Source of the DNA: Bacillota bacterium
GTDB taxonomy: Bacteria; Bacillota; Clostridia; Christensenellales; SZUA-584
Direction: 5' to 3'
Assembly: GCA_023390815.1 (NCBI GenBank)
Contig: JAEWCC010000050.1
Location: 1-36,467, forward strand
Length of the DNA: 36,467 nucleotides
The notes beneath the pieces were generated by a model. It ran no database searches. It saw nothing but the letters and a program-made list of their open reading frames with translations, and was not told where the DNA came from. The translations under genes and the position numbers were made by a program. Each line of letters begins with the position of its first letter. Position 1 is the first letter of the stretch. Positions 25,011 to 33,039 of the stretch are shown one piece after another.

Positions 25011-26516
25011 ATGCGCAAATATCTGGCGGGTATCGACGTAGGCACATCCAGCGTCAAATGCATCGTGATCAGTGACAATGGCGAGGTGCTCTCCTCGTGT
25101 TCAGAAAAGTATCCTCTCTACACGCCGCAGGTCGGCTGGTCGGAGCAGGAGCCTCACGAATGGTGGGCGGCCACCCAAAAAGCGATCCATCAGGCAGTGC
25201 AGCAAAGCGGCGTCAGCCCCAAAGATATCGTGGGGTTGGGTTTCTCGGGCCAGATGCACGGGCTCGTCGCGCTGGACAAACAGGACAGGGTGCTGCGACG
25301 GGCGATACTCTGGAACGATCAGCGCACGGGTGAGGAATGCGAAGACGTCATCCGGGCAGCGGGCGGTTTGGATAAGCTGCTGGGCTATACCAACAACACG
25401 ATGCTGACAGGCTTCACCGGAGGCAAGATCCTTTGGGTTAAAAAGCATGAGCCGGAAATATTCGCGCGGTTGGCATCCTTCCTGATGCCCAAGGATTATA
25501 TCCGCTTTATGATCACCGGAGAAAAAGCGACGGACGTTTCCGACGCTTCGGGCACCGGGCTGTTCGATGTAGAAAAACGCTGCTGGAGCGATAAACTGAT
25601 ATCCATACTCGGATTTGACAAAGCGATGTTCCCGAAAGCATTGGAATCGGACGAGGTTGCGGGCTATGTGACCGCTCAAGCAGCCGAGGAGACCGGGCTG
25701 ATGGCGGGCATGCCCGTATACGCGGGCGGCGGCGACGCGGTCATCCAGACGACCGGCATGGGAATCGTCAAGGAAGGCACGATCGGGCTCATCATCGGCA
25801 CATCGGGTATCGTATCGATGTCGCTCAACAGCTTTGCGCATAACGACGGCGGCCGGCTGCAGTTCTTCTGCAACAACGACGCCCGCAAATGGCAGGCGTT
25901 CGGGTGCCAGCTGAGCTCGGGCGGCTCCGTGGAATGGTTTAAGGAAACGATGTATGAGGGGGAAGGCGCGTTCAAGCAGCTCGACGCGCAGGCGGCGGCG
26001 AGCCCCGCGGGCGCGAAGAACCTGCTGTTCCTGCCGTACCTCACGGGAGAGCGCTGCCCGCACGCCGATCCGTACGCGCGCGGCGTATTCTTCGGGCTTT
26101 CGATCGCGCACGGCAAGGGCGACATGGCGCGTGCGGTCATGGAGGGCGTGACGTTCGGCTTGAAGGAGATCTATGAGATCATACTCAAGGGCAACCCGAA
26201 CTTAAAACCTGTTGAAGTCATCTCGTCGGGCGGCGGCAGCCGGAGCGCCATATGGCGTCAAATCCAGGCGGACGTATTCGGCCTGCCGGTCAAAACGCTG
26301 ACAGGTGCGGCGGAAGGCGGCGCGTACGGCGGCGCAGTGGTTGCGGGCGTCGGTGCGGGCATATGGGAAAGCATCGAAACGGCGGCGGAATGCCTCAAGG
26401 TCGAGACGGTGACCGAGCCGATCGGCGGAAACGTCAAGGCGTTACAGCGGTTGTTCGGCATATACCAGGGCCTGTATACCGATCTGAAGGAACGTTTTAA
26501 GAGCCTGATGGAATAG
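25011..26516 (+). CDS. xylB: Xylulokinase
   Basis: A 501-residue FGGY kinase predicted to phosphorylate D-xylulose to D-xylulose 5-phosphate. Xylulokinase hallmarks are present: GIDVGTSSVK at the N-terminus, GQMHGLV (80-86), ILWNDQRT (99-106), AGGGDAV with the catalytic Asp, and YLTGERCPHADPYARGVFFGL. The start is ATG 25011 with AAGGAGG at 24999-25005. It is the last gene before a clear terminator. It completes the route xylose, xylulose, xylulose 5-phosphate with XylA at 18837, though the two are in different transcription units. Confidence 0.93.
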   Translation: MRKYLAGIDVGTSSVKCIVISDNGEVLSSCSEKYPLYTPQVGWSEQEPHEWWAATQKAIHQAVQQSGVSPKDIVGLGFSGQMHGLVALDKQDRVLRRAILWNDQRTGEECEDVIRAAGGLDKLLGYTNNTMLTGFTGGKILWVKKHEPEIFARLASFLMPKDYIRFMITGEKATDVSDASGTGLFDVEKRCWSDKLISILGFDKAMFPKALESDEVAGYVTAQAAEETGLMAGMPVYAGGGDAVIQTTGMGIVKEGTIGLIIGTSGIVSMSLNSFAHNDGGRLQFFCNNDARKWQAFGCQLSSGGSVEWFKETMYEGEGAFKQLDAQAAASPAGAKNLLFLPYLTGERCPHADPYARGVFFGLSIAHGKGDMARAVMEGVTFGLKEIYEIILKGNPNLKPVEVISSGGGSRSAIWRQIQADVFGLPVKTLTGAAEGGAYGGAVVAGVGAGIWESIETAAECLKVETVTEPIGGNVKALQRLFGIYQGLYTDLKERFKSLME

Positions 26517-26538
26517 CAGCATGTTGAAATAGAGTGAC

Positions 26539-26577
26539 AAGCGCGTGGAAGGACCTGATTTCTTCACGCGCTTTTTC
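26539..26577 (+). terminator. Terminator after xylB
   Basis: The stem AAGCGCGTG (26539-26547) pairs with CACGCGCTT (26565-26573), extended by GAAG/CTTC inside, and is followed by a run of five T. Confidence 0.85.
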
Positions 26578-26625
26578 AATCCTTGAACACTGTGTAAACT
26601 TGGCAGTGAAATGACGGATGTACGC

Positions 26626-26654
26626 TTGAACTATTCATCCAAGCCATGTATGAT
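26626..26654 (+). promoter_or_regulatory. Promoter of the DUF89-GH3 unit
   Basis: TTGAAC (26626-26631), a 17-base spacer and TATGAT (26649-26654), 44 bases before the start codon. No TTATACGTATAA-like site is present here, so this unit is probably outside the sugar regulon. Confidence 0.7.
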
Positions 26655-26697
26655 ATAAGCGCCGGATAACCCGGCATAACAACGATTTGGGGGACAC

Positions 26698-27543
26698 ATG
26701 GAAGTACTGCTGGACTGCCTGCCGTGCTCGATGCGCCAATTGCTCGAGGCGGCCAGACTGTCAACGGACGATCAAGAGGTTCAGACGACCATTATGCAAG
26801 AGGGCATTGCGCTGCTTGCGACGTACAATACCTACCGCAACTCGCCGGAGCTTTGCCGGGCCATGCATGGCATCGTAAAGCTGCATACCGGCAATGAGGA
26901 CCCGTATAAGCCGATCAAGGACAGGGACGTGGAAGCAGCGCTCAAGCTGTATCCGATGCTTAAGCAATATGCACAGGACGGGGACCGGCTGCACCGTGCG
27001 CTCAAGGTTTCCGCTACGGGAAATGTCATCGACTCGGCGGTAAATTCACAGCTCAGCATTGAAAGCTGCGTGCAGCACGAGCTGCAAAAGTCTTTCGCCA
27101 TCTGTGACGAGGCACAGCTGCGCAAGCGGCTTGCGAAAGCGAAAACGTTGTTATTCGTCGCTGATAACGCCGGTGAGACGGTATTCGACCGCGTGCTGCT
27201 GGAAACACTGCCACCAATGGAAATCAGCTATGCCGTGCGAAGCAAACCGTCGCTCAACGACGCAACTCCGCGGGAAGCGATCGCTTCGGGGCTGGAAAGC
27301 TGCGCGCGTATCATCCCTTCGGGTTCCGATATGCCGGGCATCAACATGGACGAGACGACGGAGGAATTCAAACGGGCATTCTGGGAGTCCGATATTGTGA
27401 TATGCAAGGGACAGGGGAATTTTGAAACGCTCTCGGAAAGCGGCCGCGACGCATTTTTCCTGCTTAAGGCCAAATGCCAGGTGCTTTCACGCCTGCTCGG
27501 CGTGGGCCTTGGCGATTATGTTTTCCGCTATATTCCAAATTGA
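26698..27543 (+). CDS. DUF89 (ARMT1-like) metal-dependent phosphatase
   Basis: A 281-residue protein of the DUF89 family, prokaryotic subfamily. Hallmarks are CLPC (7-10), TGNVID (107-112), VADNAGETVFDR (154-165), KPSLNDAT (183-190) and CKGQGNFETLS near the C-terminus. The Asp/Asn residues of these motifs bind a divalent metal. Characterised members hydrolyse damaged or over-reactive sugar phosphates such as fructose 1-phosphate and are called damage-control phosphatases. That would suit a neighbour of sugar kinases. The start is ATG 26698 with GGGGG upstream. It is 13 bases before the GH3 lipoprotein gene. Confidence 0.85.
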   Translation: MEVLLDCLPCSMRQLLEAARLSTDDQEVQTTIMQEGIALLATYNTYRNSPELCRAMHGIVKLHTGNEDPYKPIKDRDVEAALKLYPMLKQYAQDGDRLHRALKVSATGNVIDSAVNSQLSIESCVQHELQKSFAICDEAQLRKRLAKAKTLLFVADNAGETVFDRVLLETLPPMEISYAVRSKPSLNDATPREAIASGLESCARIIPSGSDMPGINMDETTEEFKRAFWESDIVICKGQGNFETLSESGRDAFFLLKAKCQVLSRLLGVGLGDYVFRYIPN

Positions 27544-27556
27544 GCGAGGTGACGTC

Positions 27557-28768
27557 TTGAACAGGAAGCATATGATTAGGATCATACTGATGCTGACGGC
27601 GGTGCTGATGCTGGCGGCATGCAGCCCGGGGCCTTCGGTCGTTGTGACAACTTCAACGGCGACGCCGCAGCCTTCGCCTACGCCGGTACCCACGCCAACG
27701 GCGACCCCTGAACCAACACCTGTACCTACGCCCACGCCGGACCCTATCCGTGAGAAGATCGCGCAGATGAGCGACAAAGAGCTGATCGGCCAGATGGTGA
27801 TGATCGGCTTTACAGGCACGCAGGATATGGACGAAGACAGCATCAACCTGATGCAGGATTACGGCGTCGGCAGTGTGCTGCTGTTCGGCTGGAATACCGA
27901 AACCTTCTCCCAGACAGAGCTGCTGATAGACAACATCAATGCGCATAACGCCAGCGACATCCCCGTCATGGTCGGCATCGATCTGGAAGGCGGTTCGGTG
28001 GTTCGGTTTAAGGGGCAGTGGAACCCTGCCCTGCTCTCGGCGCAAACGCTGGGCGAAAAAAACGACCCTCAGGTGGTGCGCGATCAGTATAAGCGCATCG
28101 GGGAACAGCTCAAGTCCATCGGGATCGACATCAATTTCGCGCCCGTGCTGGACATCGCCCACAACCCGTCCGAAACCTTCCTCGGCAAAGATAAGCGCAT
28201 GTTCGGCAGCGATCCGGACATCGTCGCGCCGCTGGTCAGCCAGGCCGTAATGGGTCTGCACGACAGCAGTGTCGCGTCGCTTGGCAAGCATTTTCCGGGC
28301 CACGGCGATACTGCGGACGACTCGCATCAAACGCTGCCGGTAATCGGTGCGTCGCTGGAGGAGATGCAAAGCTACGCGCTTGTGCCCTTCCAGGCCGCAA
28401 TCGACGCAGGACTGGACGCGATGCTGGTCGCGCATCTGTCTTATCCCAATCTCGACGACAAATATATCACCTCGGTATCGCCCACGGTCATCACAAGCCT
28501 GCTGCGTGAGCAGATGGGATTTGATGGCGTGGTGTTTTCGGATGATATGCGCATGCAAGGGCTGCGCCAGCATTATTCGGTAGGCAGAGGCGCAGTGCTG
28601 CACATTCTTGCGGGCGGAGACGTCGTGCTGATCGGTAAGTATTACGACCTCCAGAAGGAGGTGCTGGACTCGCTGCTTCAAGCCGTAAATGACGGTGAAA
28701 TCACACGCGAGCGGCTGGAGGAGAGCGTGTACCGTATCCTCTCGATGAAGATGAAGTATTGTTATTAA
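27557..28768 (+). CDS. GH3 beta-N-acetylhexosaminidase-like lipoprotein (NagZ type)
   Basis: A 403-residue secreted lipoprotein. The start is TTG 27557, with GAGGTG five bases upstream; ATG 27572 has a poorer site. The signal peptide ends in LAAC (C22). A Pro/Thr-rich linker (about 31-63) follows, then a GH3 catalytic domain. Motifs are MVGIDLEGGSVVRFKG, KHFPGHGDT (244-252) with the NagZ-type Asp-His acid/base loop (DDSH, about 254-257), and the nucleophile region VFSDDM (about 326-331). NagZ enzymes remove N-acetylglucosamine from muropeptides. The outer-face location suggests cell-wall recycling or turnover. It lacks the C-terminal domain of larger GH3 beta-glucosidases. Confidence 0.88.
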   Translation: MNRKHMIRIILMLTAVLMLAACSPGPSVVVTTSTATPQPSPTPVPTPTATPEPTPVPTPTPDPIREKIAQMSDKELIGQMVMIGFTGTQDMDEDSINLMQDYGVGSVLLFGWNTETFSQTELLIDNINAHNASDIPVMVGIDLEGGSVVRFKGQWNPALLSAQTLGEKNDPQVVRDQYKRIGEQLKSIGIDINFAPVLDIAHNPSETFLGKDKRMFGSDPDIVAPLVSQAVMGLHDSSVASLGKHFPGHGDTADDSHQTLPVIGASLEEMQSYALVPFQAAIDAGLDAMLVAHLSYPNLDDKYITSVSPTVITSLLREQMGFDGVVFSDDMRMQGLRQHYSVGRGAVLHILAGGDVVLIGKYYDLQKEVLDSLLQAVNDGEITRERLEESVYRILSMKMKYCY

Positions 28769-28791
28769 AATTAGCTGTTGCAAATCTAATG

Positions 28792-28822
28792 GTATAAAAC
28801 GGCGCTGAGCGCCGTTTTATAC
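28792..28822. terminator. Bidirectional terminator between convergent genes
   Basis: A perfect 14-bp inverted repeat (28792-28805 with 28809-28822, loop TGA) with A- and T-rich outer arms can terminate both strands. The stop codon of the manganese transporter (28817-28819) lies within its right arm. Confidence 0.9.
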
Positions 28823-30109
28823 TTTCCCGGAGAACGTGAGATACAGGAGAACCGCATTCAGCCCAATAATGATGGCCGCAATGATCCAACCGATTACACG
28901 GGTTATCGGTTTGTTGACAAACGGCCCCATGATCTCTTTTCTGCCGGTGATCAGCAGCATCGGGATGATGGCAAACGGCAGCGCAAAGCTTAGCGATACC
29001 TGGCTGAATAATAGCGCCTTCATCGGATTGACGCCCAGCACGAGGATTACCATGGCCGGAACCATGGTGATGAGACGCCGCAGATTAACCGGCATTTTTA
29101 CGTTCACAAAGCCATCCATCACGGTTTCGCCCGCCATTGCGCCAACGGCTGACGATGAAAGCCCCGAAGCGAGCAACGCAACGCCGAAGGCAGTGCTGGA
29201 AAGACGCCCAAGCAGCGGCTCCAGCGAGCGGTGGGCAAGCTCAATGGAGTCCACAACGAGCCCTTGCCCAAAGAATACCGCAGCGGATACAATGACCATC
29301 GCAGCATTCACAACGAACGCGATGTTCATGGCGACGACCACGTCGATCTTCTCCATCTTCAGATGATGCCTTTTTCCCTCTATCGTTTTATTGCCGTTGC
29401 GGTGCTGCACGAGTTCGGAATGCAGGAATATGACGTGCGGCATCACGGTGGCGCCCAGCATACCCGCGGCAAGCAATACGGCCTGGCCGTTTGGCATCGC
29501 GGGCAAAATCGTGTGCAGCGCAATCCGGCTCCAGTCCGGCTCTGCCAAAAACATTTCGATTGCGTAGGCCGCGCATATCACGGCAATCAAAATCGTGATA
29601 ATGACCTCTACGGCCTTTTGACCGAACTTCTGCATATAGATAATGCCGAATGTAATTACGCCCGTCAACAATCCCGCGATCGGAAGAGGTATCCCCAGGA
29701 GCAGATATAATCCGAGCGCGCCGCCTAAAAACTCCGCCATCGTCGTCGCGATGGAAGCGATGATGGATATGACCCAAAGCGCCCAGTTGACAGGTTTGCC
29801 AAACGCAACGCCGCACATGGTGGAAAGGTTTTTACCCGTTGCGATGCCTAGCTTGGCGGAATTGATCTGCAAAAATACCGCCATCAAATTGCTCGCGAAC
29901 AACACCCAAAGCAGCTCATACCCGAATATGGAGCCGCTGCTGATGTTGGTAGCGAAATTGCCCGGATCGATATATGCGACGCTGACGATAAACGCAGGCC
30001 CGAGAAATTTGAGCAGCTGCGCAATGTAGTATTTAATCGGGACTTTTTGCCGAAGCCCCGTGGAACCTTTCTGCAGTTCATGGCTGCATTGTATATCAAG
30101 CTGAGACAA
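28817..30109 (-). CDS. mntH: NRAMP-family manganese transporter
   Basis: A 430-residue proton-coupled Mn(II)/Fe(II) importer with about 11 hydrophobic segments. Metal-site motifs are intact: DPGN (D48-N51) in helix 1 and MPH (M223-H225) in helix 6. The start is uncertain. TTG 30109 is chosen because GGGGAGG ends nine bases before it; the ATG at 30118 touches that site directly, and a further TTG at 30139 has no site. The divergent neighbour is an MntR-type repressor, so manganese control of this gene is expected. Mn supply may matter here because GH4 and the TIM-barrel isomerases use Mn. Confidence 0.9.
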   Translation of the reverse strand: MSQLDIQCSHELQKGSTGLRQKVPIKYYIAQLLKFLGPAFIVSVAYIDPGNFATNISSGSIFGYELLWVLFASNLMAVFLQINSAKLGIATGKNLSTMCGVAFGKPVNWALWVISIIASIATTMAEFLGGALGLYLLLGIPLPIAGLLTGVITFGIIYMQKFGQKAVEVIITILIAVICAAYAIEMFLAEPDWSRIALHTILPAMPNGQAVLLAAGMLGATVMPHVIFLHSELVQHRNGNKTIEGKRHHLKMEKIDVVVAMNIAFVVNAAMVIVSAAVFFGQGLVVDSIELAHRSLEPLLGRLSSTAFGVALLASGLSSSAVGAMAGETVMDGFVNVKMPVNLRRLITMVPAMVILVLGVNPMKALLFSQVSLSFALPFAIIPMLLITGRKEIMGPFVNKPITRVIGWIIAAIIIGLNAVLLYLTFSGKV

Positions 30110-30237
30110 AACTGGCATCCTCCCCAAAGGTAACGTCAAGTAAAAGAGTTAACCTGCTATAAATTATGTGATAGCCATATGGATGTGTGCATTTTCCGGC
30201 GATGAAAAAATAAATATATACAGTACGGAGGTTGCAT

Positions 30238-30711
30238 GTGAACGATTTTTACACGTTTCGAGAGTATATGAACCGCATGGACGAAAAGCTTTCCGCGTCC
30301 ACGCAGGATTATCTGGAGATGATATGCAGGCTTTCGCTGGATAAGGGATATACGCGCGTGAGCGAGCTTTCAAGCGCGCTCAATGTACAACCGCCCGCAG
30401 CGACGCGGATGGTTCAAAAGCTTGCTGAAATGAAGCTGATCAAGTACGAGAAATATGGCGTGCTGGTACTGAACGAAACAGGGAAGGAGATGGGAAATTA
30501 CCTGCTTCAGCGGCATGGGATCATCGACAAATTCCTGAAGATTCTGGGCGTCAGCGATTCACAGCGTCTGGAGTCGACAGAAAAGATGGAGCATACGATC
30601 GGAAAAGAAACATTGCAGTGTATCTCGCTGTTTATTGAGTACGTCGAAGAAAACCCGCGTTTTTTAACGGCGTATAATCTGTTTCGTATGCAGAAAGAGA
30701 AAAAGGACTAA
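30238..30711 (+). CDS. mntR: MntR-like DtxR-family manganese-responsive regulator
   Basis: A 157-residue DtxR-family regulator with a winged HTH and dimerisation domain but no SH3 domain, as in Bacillus MntR. All MntR metal ligands have counterparts: D24 and E27 (QDYLEM), H93 (RHGIID), and E115, E118 and H119 (EKMEH). GTG 30238 is the start, six bases after GGAGG (30227-30231); the TTG at 30232 touches that site. It has about 16 extra N-terminal residues compared with the Bacillus protein. Divergent from mntH, it probably represses mntH when Mn is plentiful. A gctat/atagc inverted repeat at 30156-30175 is a possible site. It converges on the next gene with a one-base gap and no visible terminator. 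Confidence 0.9.
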   Translation: MNDFYTFREYMNRMDEKLSASTQDYLEMICRLSLDKGYTRVSELSSALNVQPPAATRMVQKLAEMKLIKYEKYGVLVLNETGKEMGNYLLQRHGIIDKFLKILGVSDSQRLESTEKMEHTIGKETLQCISLFIEYVEENPRFLTAYNLFRMQKEKKD

Positions 30712-30712
30712 C

Positions 30713-31357
30713 TTATACGGTGCCGCGCACTTCGTCGAGATAGGAATACAGTGTGCCTTTGGAGATTCCAAGATATTTGCACAGCCGCGTACCTGCCTTG
30801 GAGATCAGGAAAACGCCGCGTTCGTCAAAGAAGCGGACCGCTTCAAGCTTGTCATCCTTGGTTAGTTTCTTGCCCTCCCGCGGATATTGCTTTTCATACT
30901 CTGTGATGTAGTGATCCAGCAGTTCTCCGACATTTTTGACGAATACCTCCTCTTCGGGCGGCGTATGATCGAGGGCAGGAAGCAGCGCTTTTTGTGCTTC
31001 ACTGACTTTGATCAGCGCGGTGATATCGGTATTGACGCATACCGAGCCGAAGATTTTACCCGAATCGTCGTTTAAAAACATGGTAGAGGAACGCAGGGTT
31101 CGGCCATCAGGAAGATGCGTGAAGTAACCATAGCGGTCGTGGCTGCCATTGCCGTCGCGCAGCACATTAAGGCCAAGGCTGGTGCCGCAGTCGCCCACCT
31201 CGCGGCCTGTAACATGGCCGTTTTCGATCGCAACGATCGTGCTCTCGTACCCGTGCGTAAGGTCATGCAGCACCACCTCGGTGTCGGCGCCAAACTGTTC
31301 CGCGATCATTTTAATGAGCCGCTTGTAATCATCCGATATATTTGCAAAAGAGTTCAA
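30713..31357 (-). CDS. YheO/DauR-like PAS-HTH transcriptional regulator
   Basis: A 214-residue regulator. The N-terminal YheO-type PAS domain spans roughly 10-120 (FGADTEVVLHDLTHGYESTI, then the GSVCVNTDI strand), and the C-terminal HTH_22-type DNA-binding domain includes CKYLGISKGTLYSYLDEV. The start is TTG 31357 with AGGTGA just upstream. DauR, a member of this family, represses D-arginine utilisation. Here the gene is divergent from RidA, a PLP dehydratase and an M20 hydrolase, so control of amino-acid or amide catabolism is likely. The inducer is unknown. Confidence 0.85.
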   Translation of the reverse strand: MNSFANISDDYKRLIKMIAEQFGADTEVVLHDLTHGYESTIVAIENGHVTGREVGDCGTSLGLNVLRDGNGSHDRYGYFTHLPDGRTLRSSTMFLNDDSGKIFGSVCVNTDITALIKVSEAQKALLPALDHTPPEEEVFVKNVGELLDHYITEYEKQYPREGKKLTKDDKLEAVRFFDERGVFLISKAGTRLCKYLGISKGTLYSYLDEVRGTV

Positions 31358-31381
31358 TTTTCACCTGCAACGTTTTTTTCT

Positions 31382-31409
31382 ATTATATCGTCTCCGTAAA
31401 AAATGTAAA
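31382..31409 (-). promoter_or_regulatory. Promoter of the YheO-like regulator
   Basis: On the minus strand TTTACA (31404-31409), a 16-base spacer and TATAAT (31382-31387) lie about 25 bases before the TTG start. Confidence 0.7.
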
Positions 31410-31495
31410 GAATTTATACAAAAAGTTTAAATATTCGTTGTATATATGTCTGGACGAGCTAAAAACCTGCTGGATCGAACGAAATCGACTCATAA

Positions 31496-31522
31496 TTGAC
31501 CGGATATATAGAATAATATTAT
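31496..31522 (+). promoter_or_regulatory. Possible promoter of the ridA unit
   Basis: TTGACC (31496-31501) and TATTAT (31517-31522) with a short 15-base spacer. The suboptimal spacing may mean activator dependence or that the true -10 differs. Confidence 0.4.
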
Positions 31523-31580
31523 TGCAAATAGGCAAGGGTTGGGATATAGTTGAACCAGTCTTTTGGAGGAGGTATCGCCG

Positions 31581-32036
31581 GTGTTCATAGAAAAACGTTT
31601 GCAGGAACTTGGAATCAAGCTGCCCGCGCCGCCCGTGCCGGTCGCGTCGTACACGGCCTATAAGATCAGCGGGAACCTGGTGTTCGTATCCGGACAGGGT
31701 CCCATCATTGAGGGTGTCCAGCAGTACAAAGGCAAGCTGGGGAGCGATTACGCACTGGAGGAAGGGGTTCAGGCAGCACGGCTTTGCGGGCTGAATCTCA
31801 TCTCCATCCTGAAAAGCGCTGTGGGCGACCTCGACCGTGTCCGGCAGATCGTAAACCTCAAAGGGTATGTTGCCAGCGCCGATGATTTCTACGCACAGCC
31901 GCAGGTAATCAACGGCGCATCGGACCTGATGAAAGAGGTGTTCGGTGAGGTGGGCGTCCATTCGCGCTGCGCGCTCGGCGTCAACGTACTGCCATTGAAC
32001 CTGCCCGTGGAGATCGAACTGATCGCGGAAATCTGA
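31581..32036 (+). CDS. RidA-family enamine/imine deaminase
   Basis: A 151-residue YjgF/YER057c/UK114 (RidA) protein that would hydrolyse reactive enamine/imine intermediates to 2-ketoacids and ammonia. Hallmarks are NLVFVSGQGP and the catalytic-Arg region HSRCALGVNVLPLNLPVEIE (R129). GTG 31581 is chosen: GGAGGAGG (about 31564-31571) lies nine bases before it, whereas the in-frame TTG at 31563 overlaps that site. It is 12 bases before a threonine-dehydratase-like gene, whose products (2-aminoacrylate or 2-aminocrotonate) are the classical RidA substrates. Confidence 0.88.
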   Translation: MFIEKRLQELGIKLPAPPVPVASYTAYKISGNLVFVSGQGPIIEGVQQYKGKLGSDYALEEGVQAARLCGLNLISILKSAVGDLDRVRQIVNLKGYVASADDFYAQPQVINGASDLMKEVFGEVGVHSRCALGVNVLPLNLPVEIELIAEI

Positions 32037-32048
32037 AAGGGAAAAGAC

Positions 32049-33023
32049 ATGCTGGGAAGAAATACATCACAGGTATGCATTGCCGATATGTTCGCCGCGC
32101 AGCGGCGGCTGCGCCGCATACTGCCGTCGTCACCGATGCTCGATATGGCACCGCTCAATACGGAACTGGGTCATCAGGTATATTTGAAAGCGGAAAGCCT
32201 GCTACCCACAGGATCGTTCAAGATTCGCGGCGGCTACAACAAGATATGCTGCTTGATGGAGCAATATGGCCGCGATATCGAGGTAATCACGGCATCCTCG
32301 GGCAACCACGGGATGGCCGTTGCGCTTTCCTCGCGGATGGCCGGAATCAAAGCCACGGTGGCGGTTCCTGCGTCCACACCGGCTATGAAGAAAGCGTGCA
32401 TCGCTTCGTTCGGCGCGCAGATACTCGAATACGGTTCCACCTACGACGAAACCTATCCGTACGCATACAGGACTGCGGAAGAACGAGGAATATATTATGT
32501 CCACTCCACATCGGATGCCGATATCCTGGGCGGCCAGGGAACGATCAGCCTTGAAGTGCTGGAGCAGATGCCTGATCTTGAACAGATCATCGTGCCGCTC
32601 GGCGGCGGCGGGCTCGTGTCCGGCATCGCATACGCGATGAAGACGCTGCGGCCCGGCGTGAGCGTAATCGCGGTGATGCCCGAGCAGTCGTGCGTCTACG
32701 CGGCCTGCCGCCGCGCGGGGCGCGTGGTGGAGCTGGAAAAGGCGGGGTCCGTGGCGGACGCCGTTGTGAAGAAGACCATCGAGGAGTACTTATATCCCTA
32801 CATCGAGAGCTATGTGGATGATATTCTCACGGTCAGGGAGGATTCCATACGCCGTGCCGTAAAAACCGCCGCGCTGTACGCCAAATGTGTGCTGGAAGGC
32901 GCTGGCGGGCTTGCGCTGGCGGCTGTACTCGAGGGACAGATTGACCTCGACAAAAAGACAGTGATCGTTTTCAGCGGCGGCAACATTGATCAAGCCGTGC
33001 TGACTGAATGCTTAAACCGCTGA
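32049..33023 (+). CDS. Threonine/serine dehydratase-like PLP enzyme
   Basis: A 324-residue fold-type II PLP enzyme. The PLP lysine is K58 in TGSFKIRGGYN. SSGNHG (83-88) grips the substrate carboxylate, and the tetraglycine loop GGGGL (185-189) binds the PLP phosphate. It lacks the C-terminal ACT regulatory domain of biosynthetic IlvA, as in short catabolic dehydratases. It would deaminate threonine or serine (possibly 3-hydroxy or D-amino acids) to a 2-ketoacid, with RidA clearing the imine. The start is ATG 32049, 12 bases after ridA. Serine racemase or diaminopropionate-type activities cannot be excluded. Confidence 0.85.
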   Translation: MLGRNTSQVCIADMFAAQRRLRRILPSSPMLDMAPLNTELGHQVYLKAESLLPTGSFKIRGGYNKICCLMEQYGRDIEVITASSGNHGMAVALSSRMAGIKATVAVPASTPAMKKACIASFGAQILEYGSTYDETYPYAYRTAEERGIYYVHSTSDADILGGQGTISLEVLEQMPDLEQIIVPLGGGGLVSGIAYAMKTLRPGVSVIAVMPEQSCVYAACRRAGRVVELEKAGSVADAVVKKTIEEYLYPYIESYVDDILTVREDSIRRAVKTAALYAKCVLEGAGGLALAAVLEGQIDLDKKTVIVFSGGNIDQAVLTECLNR

Positions 33024-33039
33024 TCCCGGAGGGAGCGCA

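Noticed and set aside
30715..30726. A TTATACGG sequence resembling half of the operator motif
   Set aside because: It lies at the 3' end of two convergent genes, lacks the second half-site and is far from any promoter.
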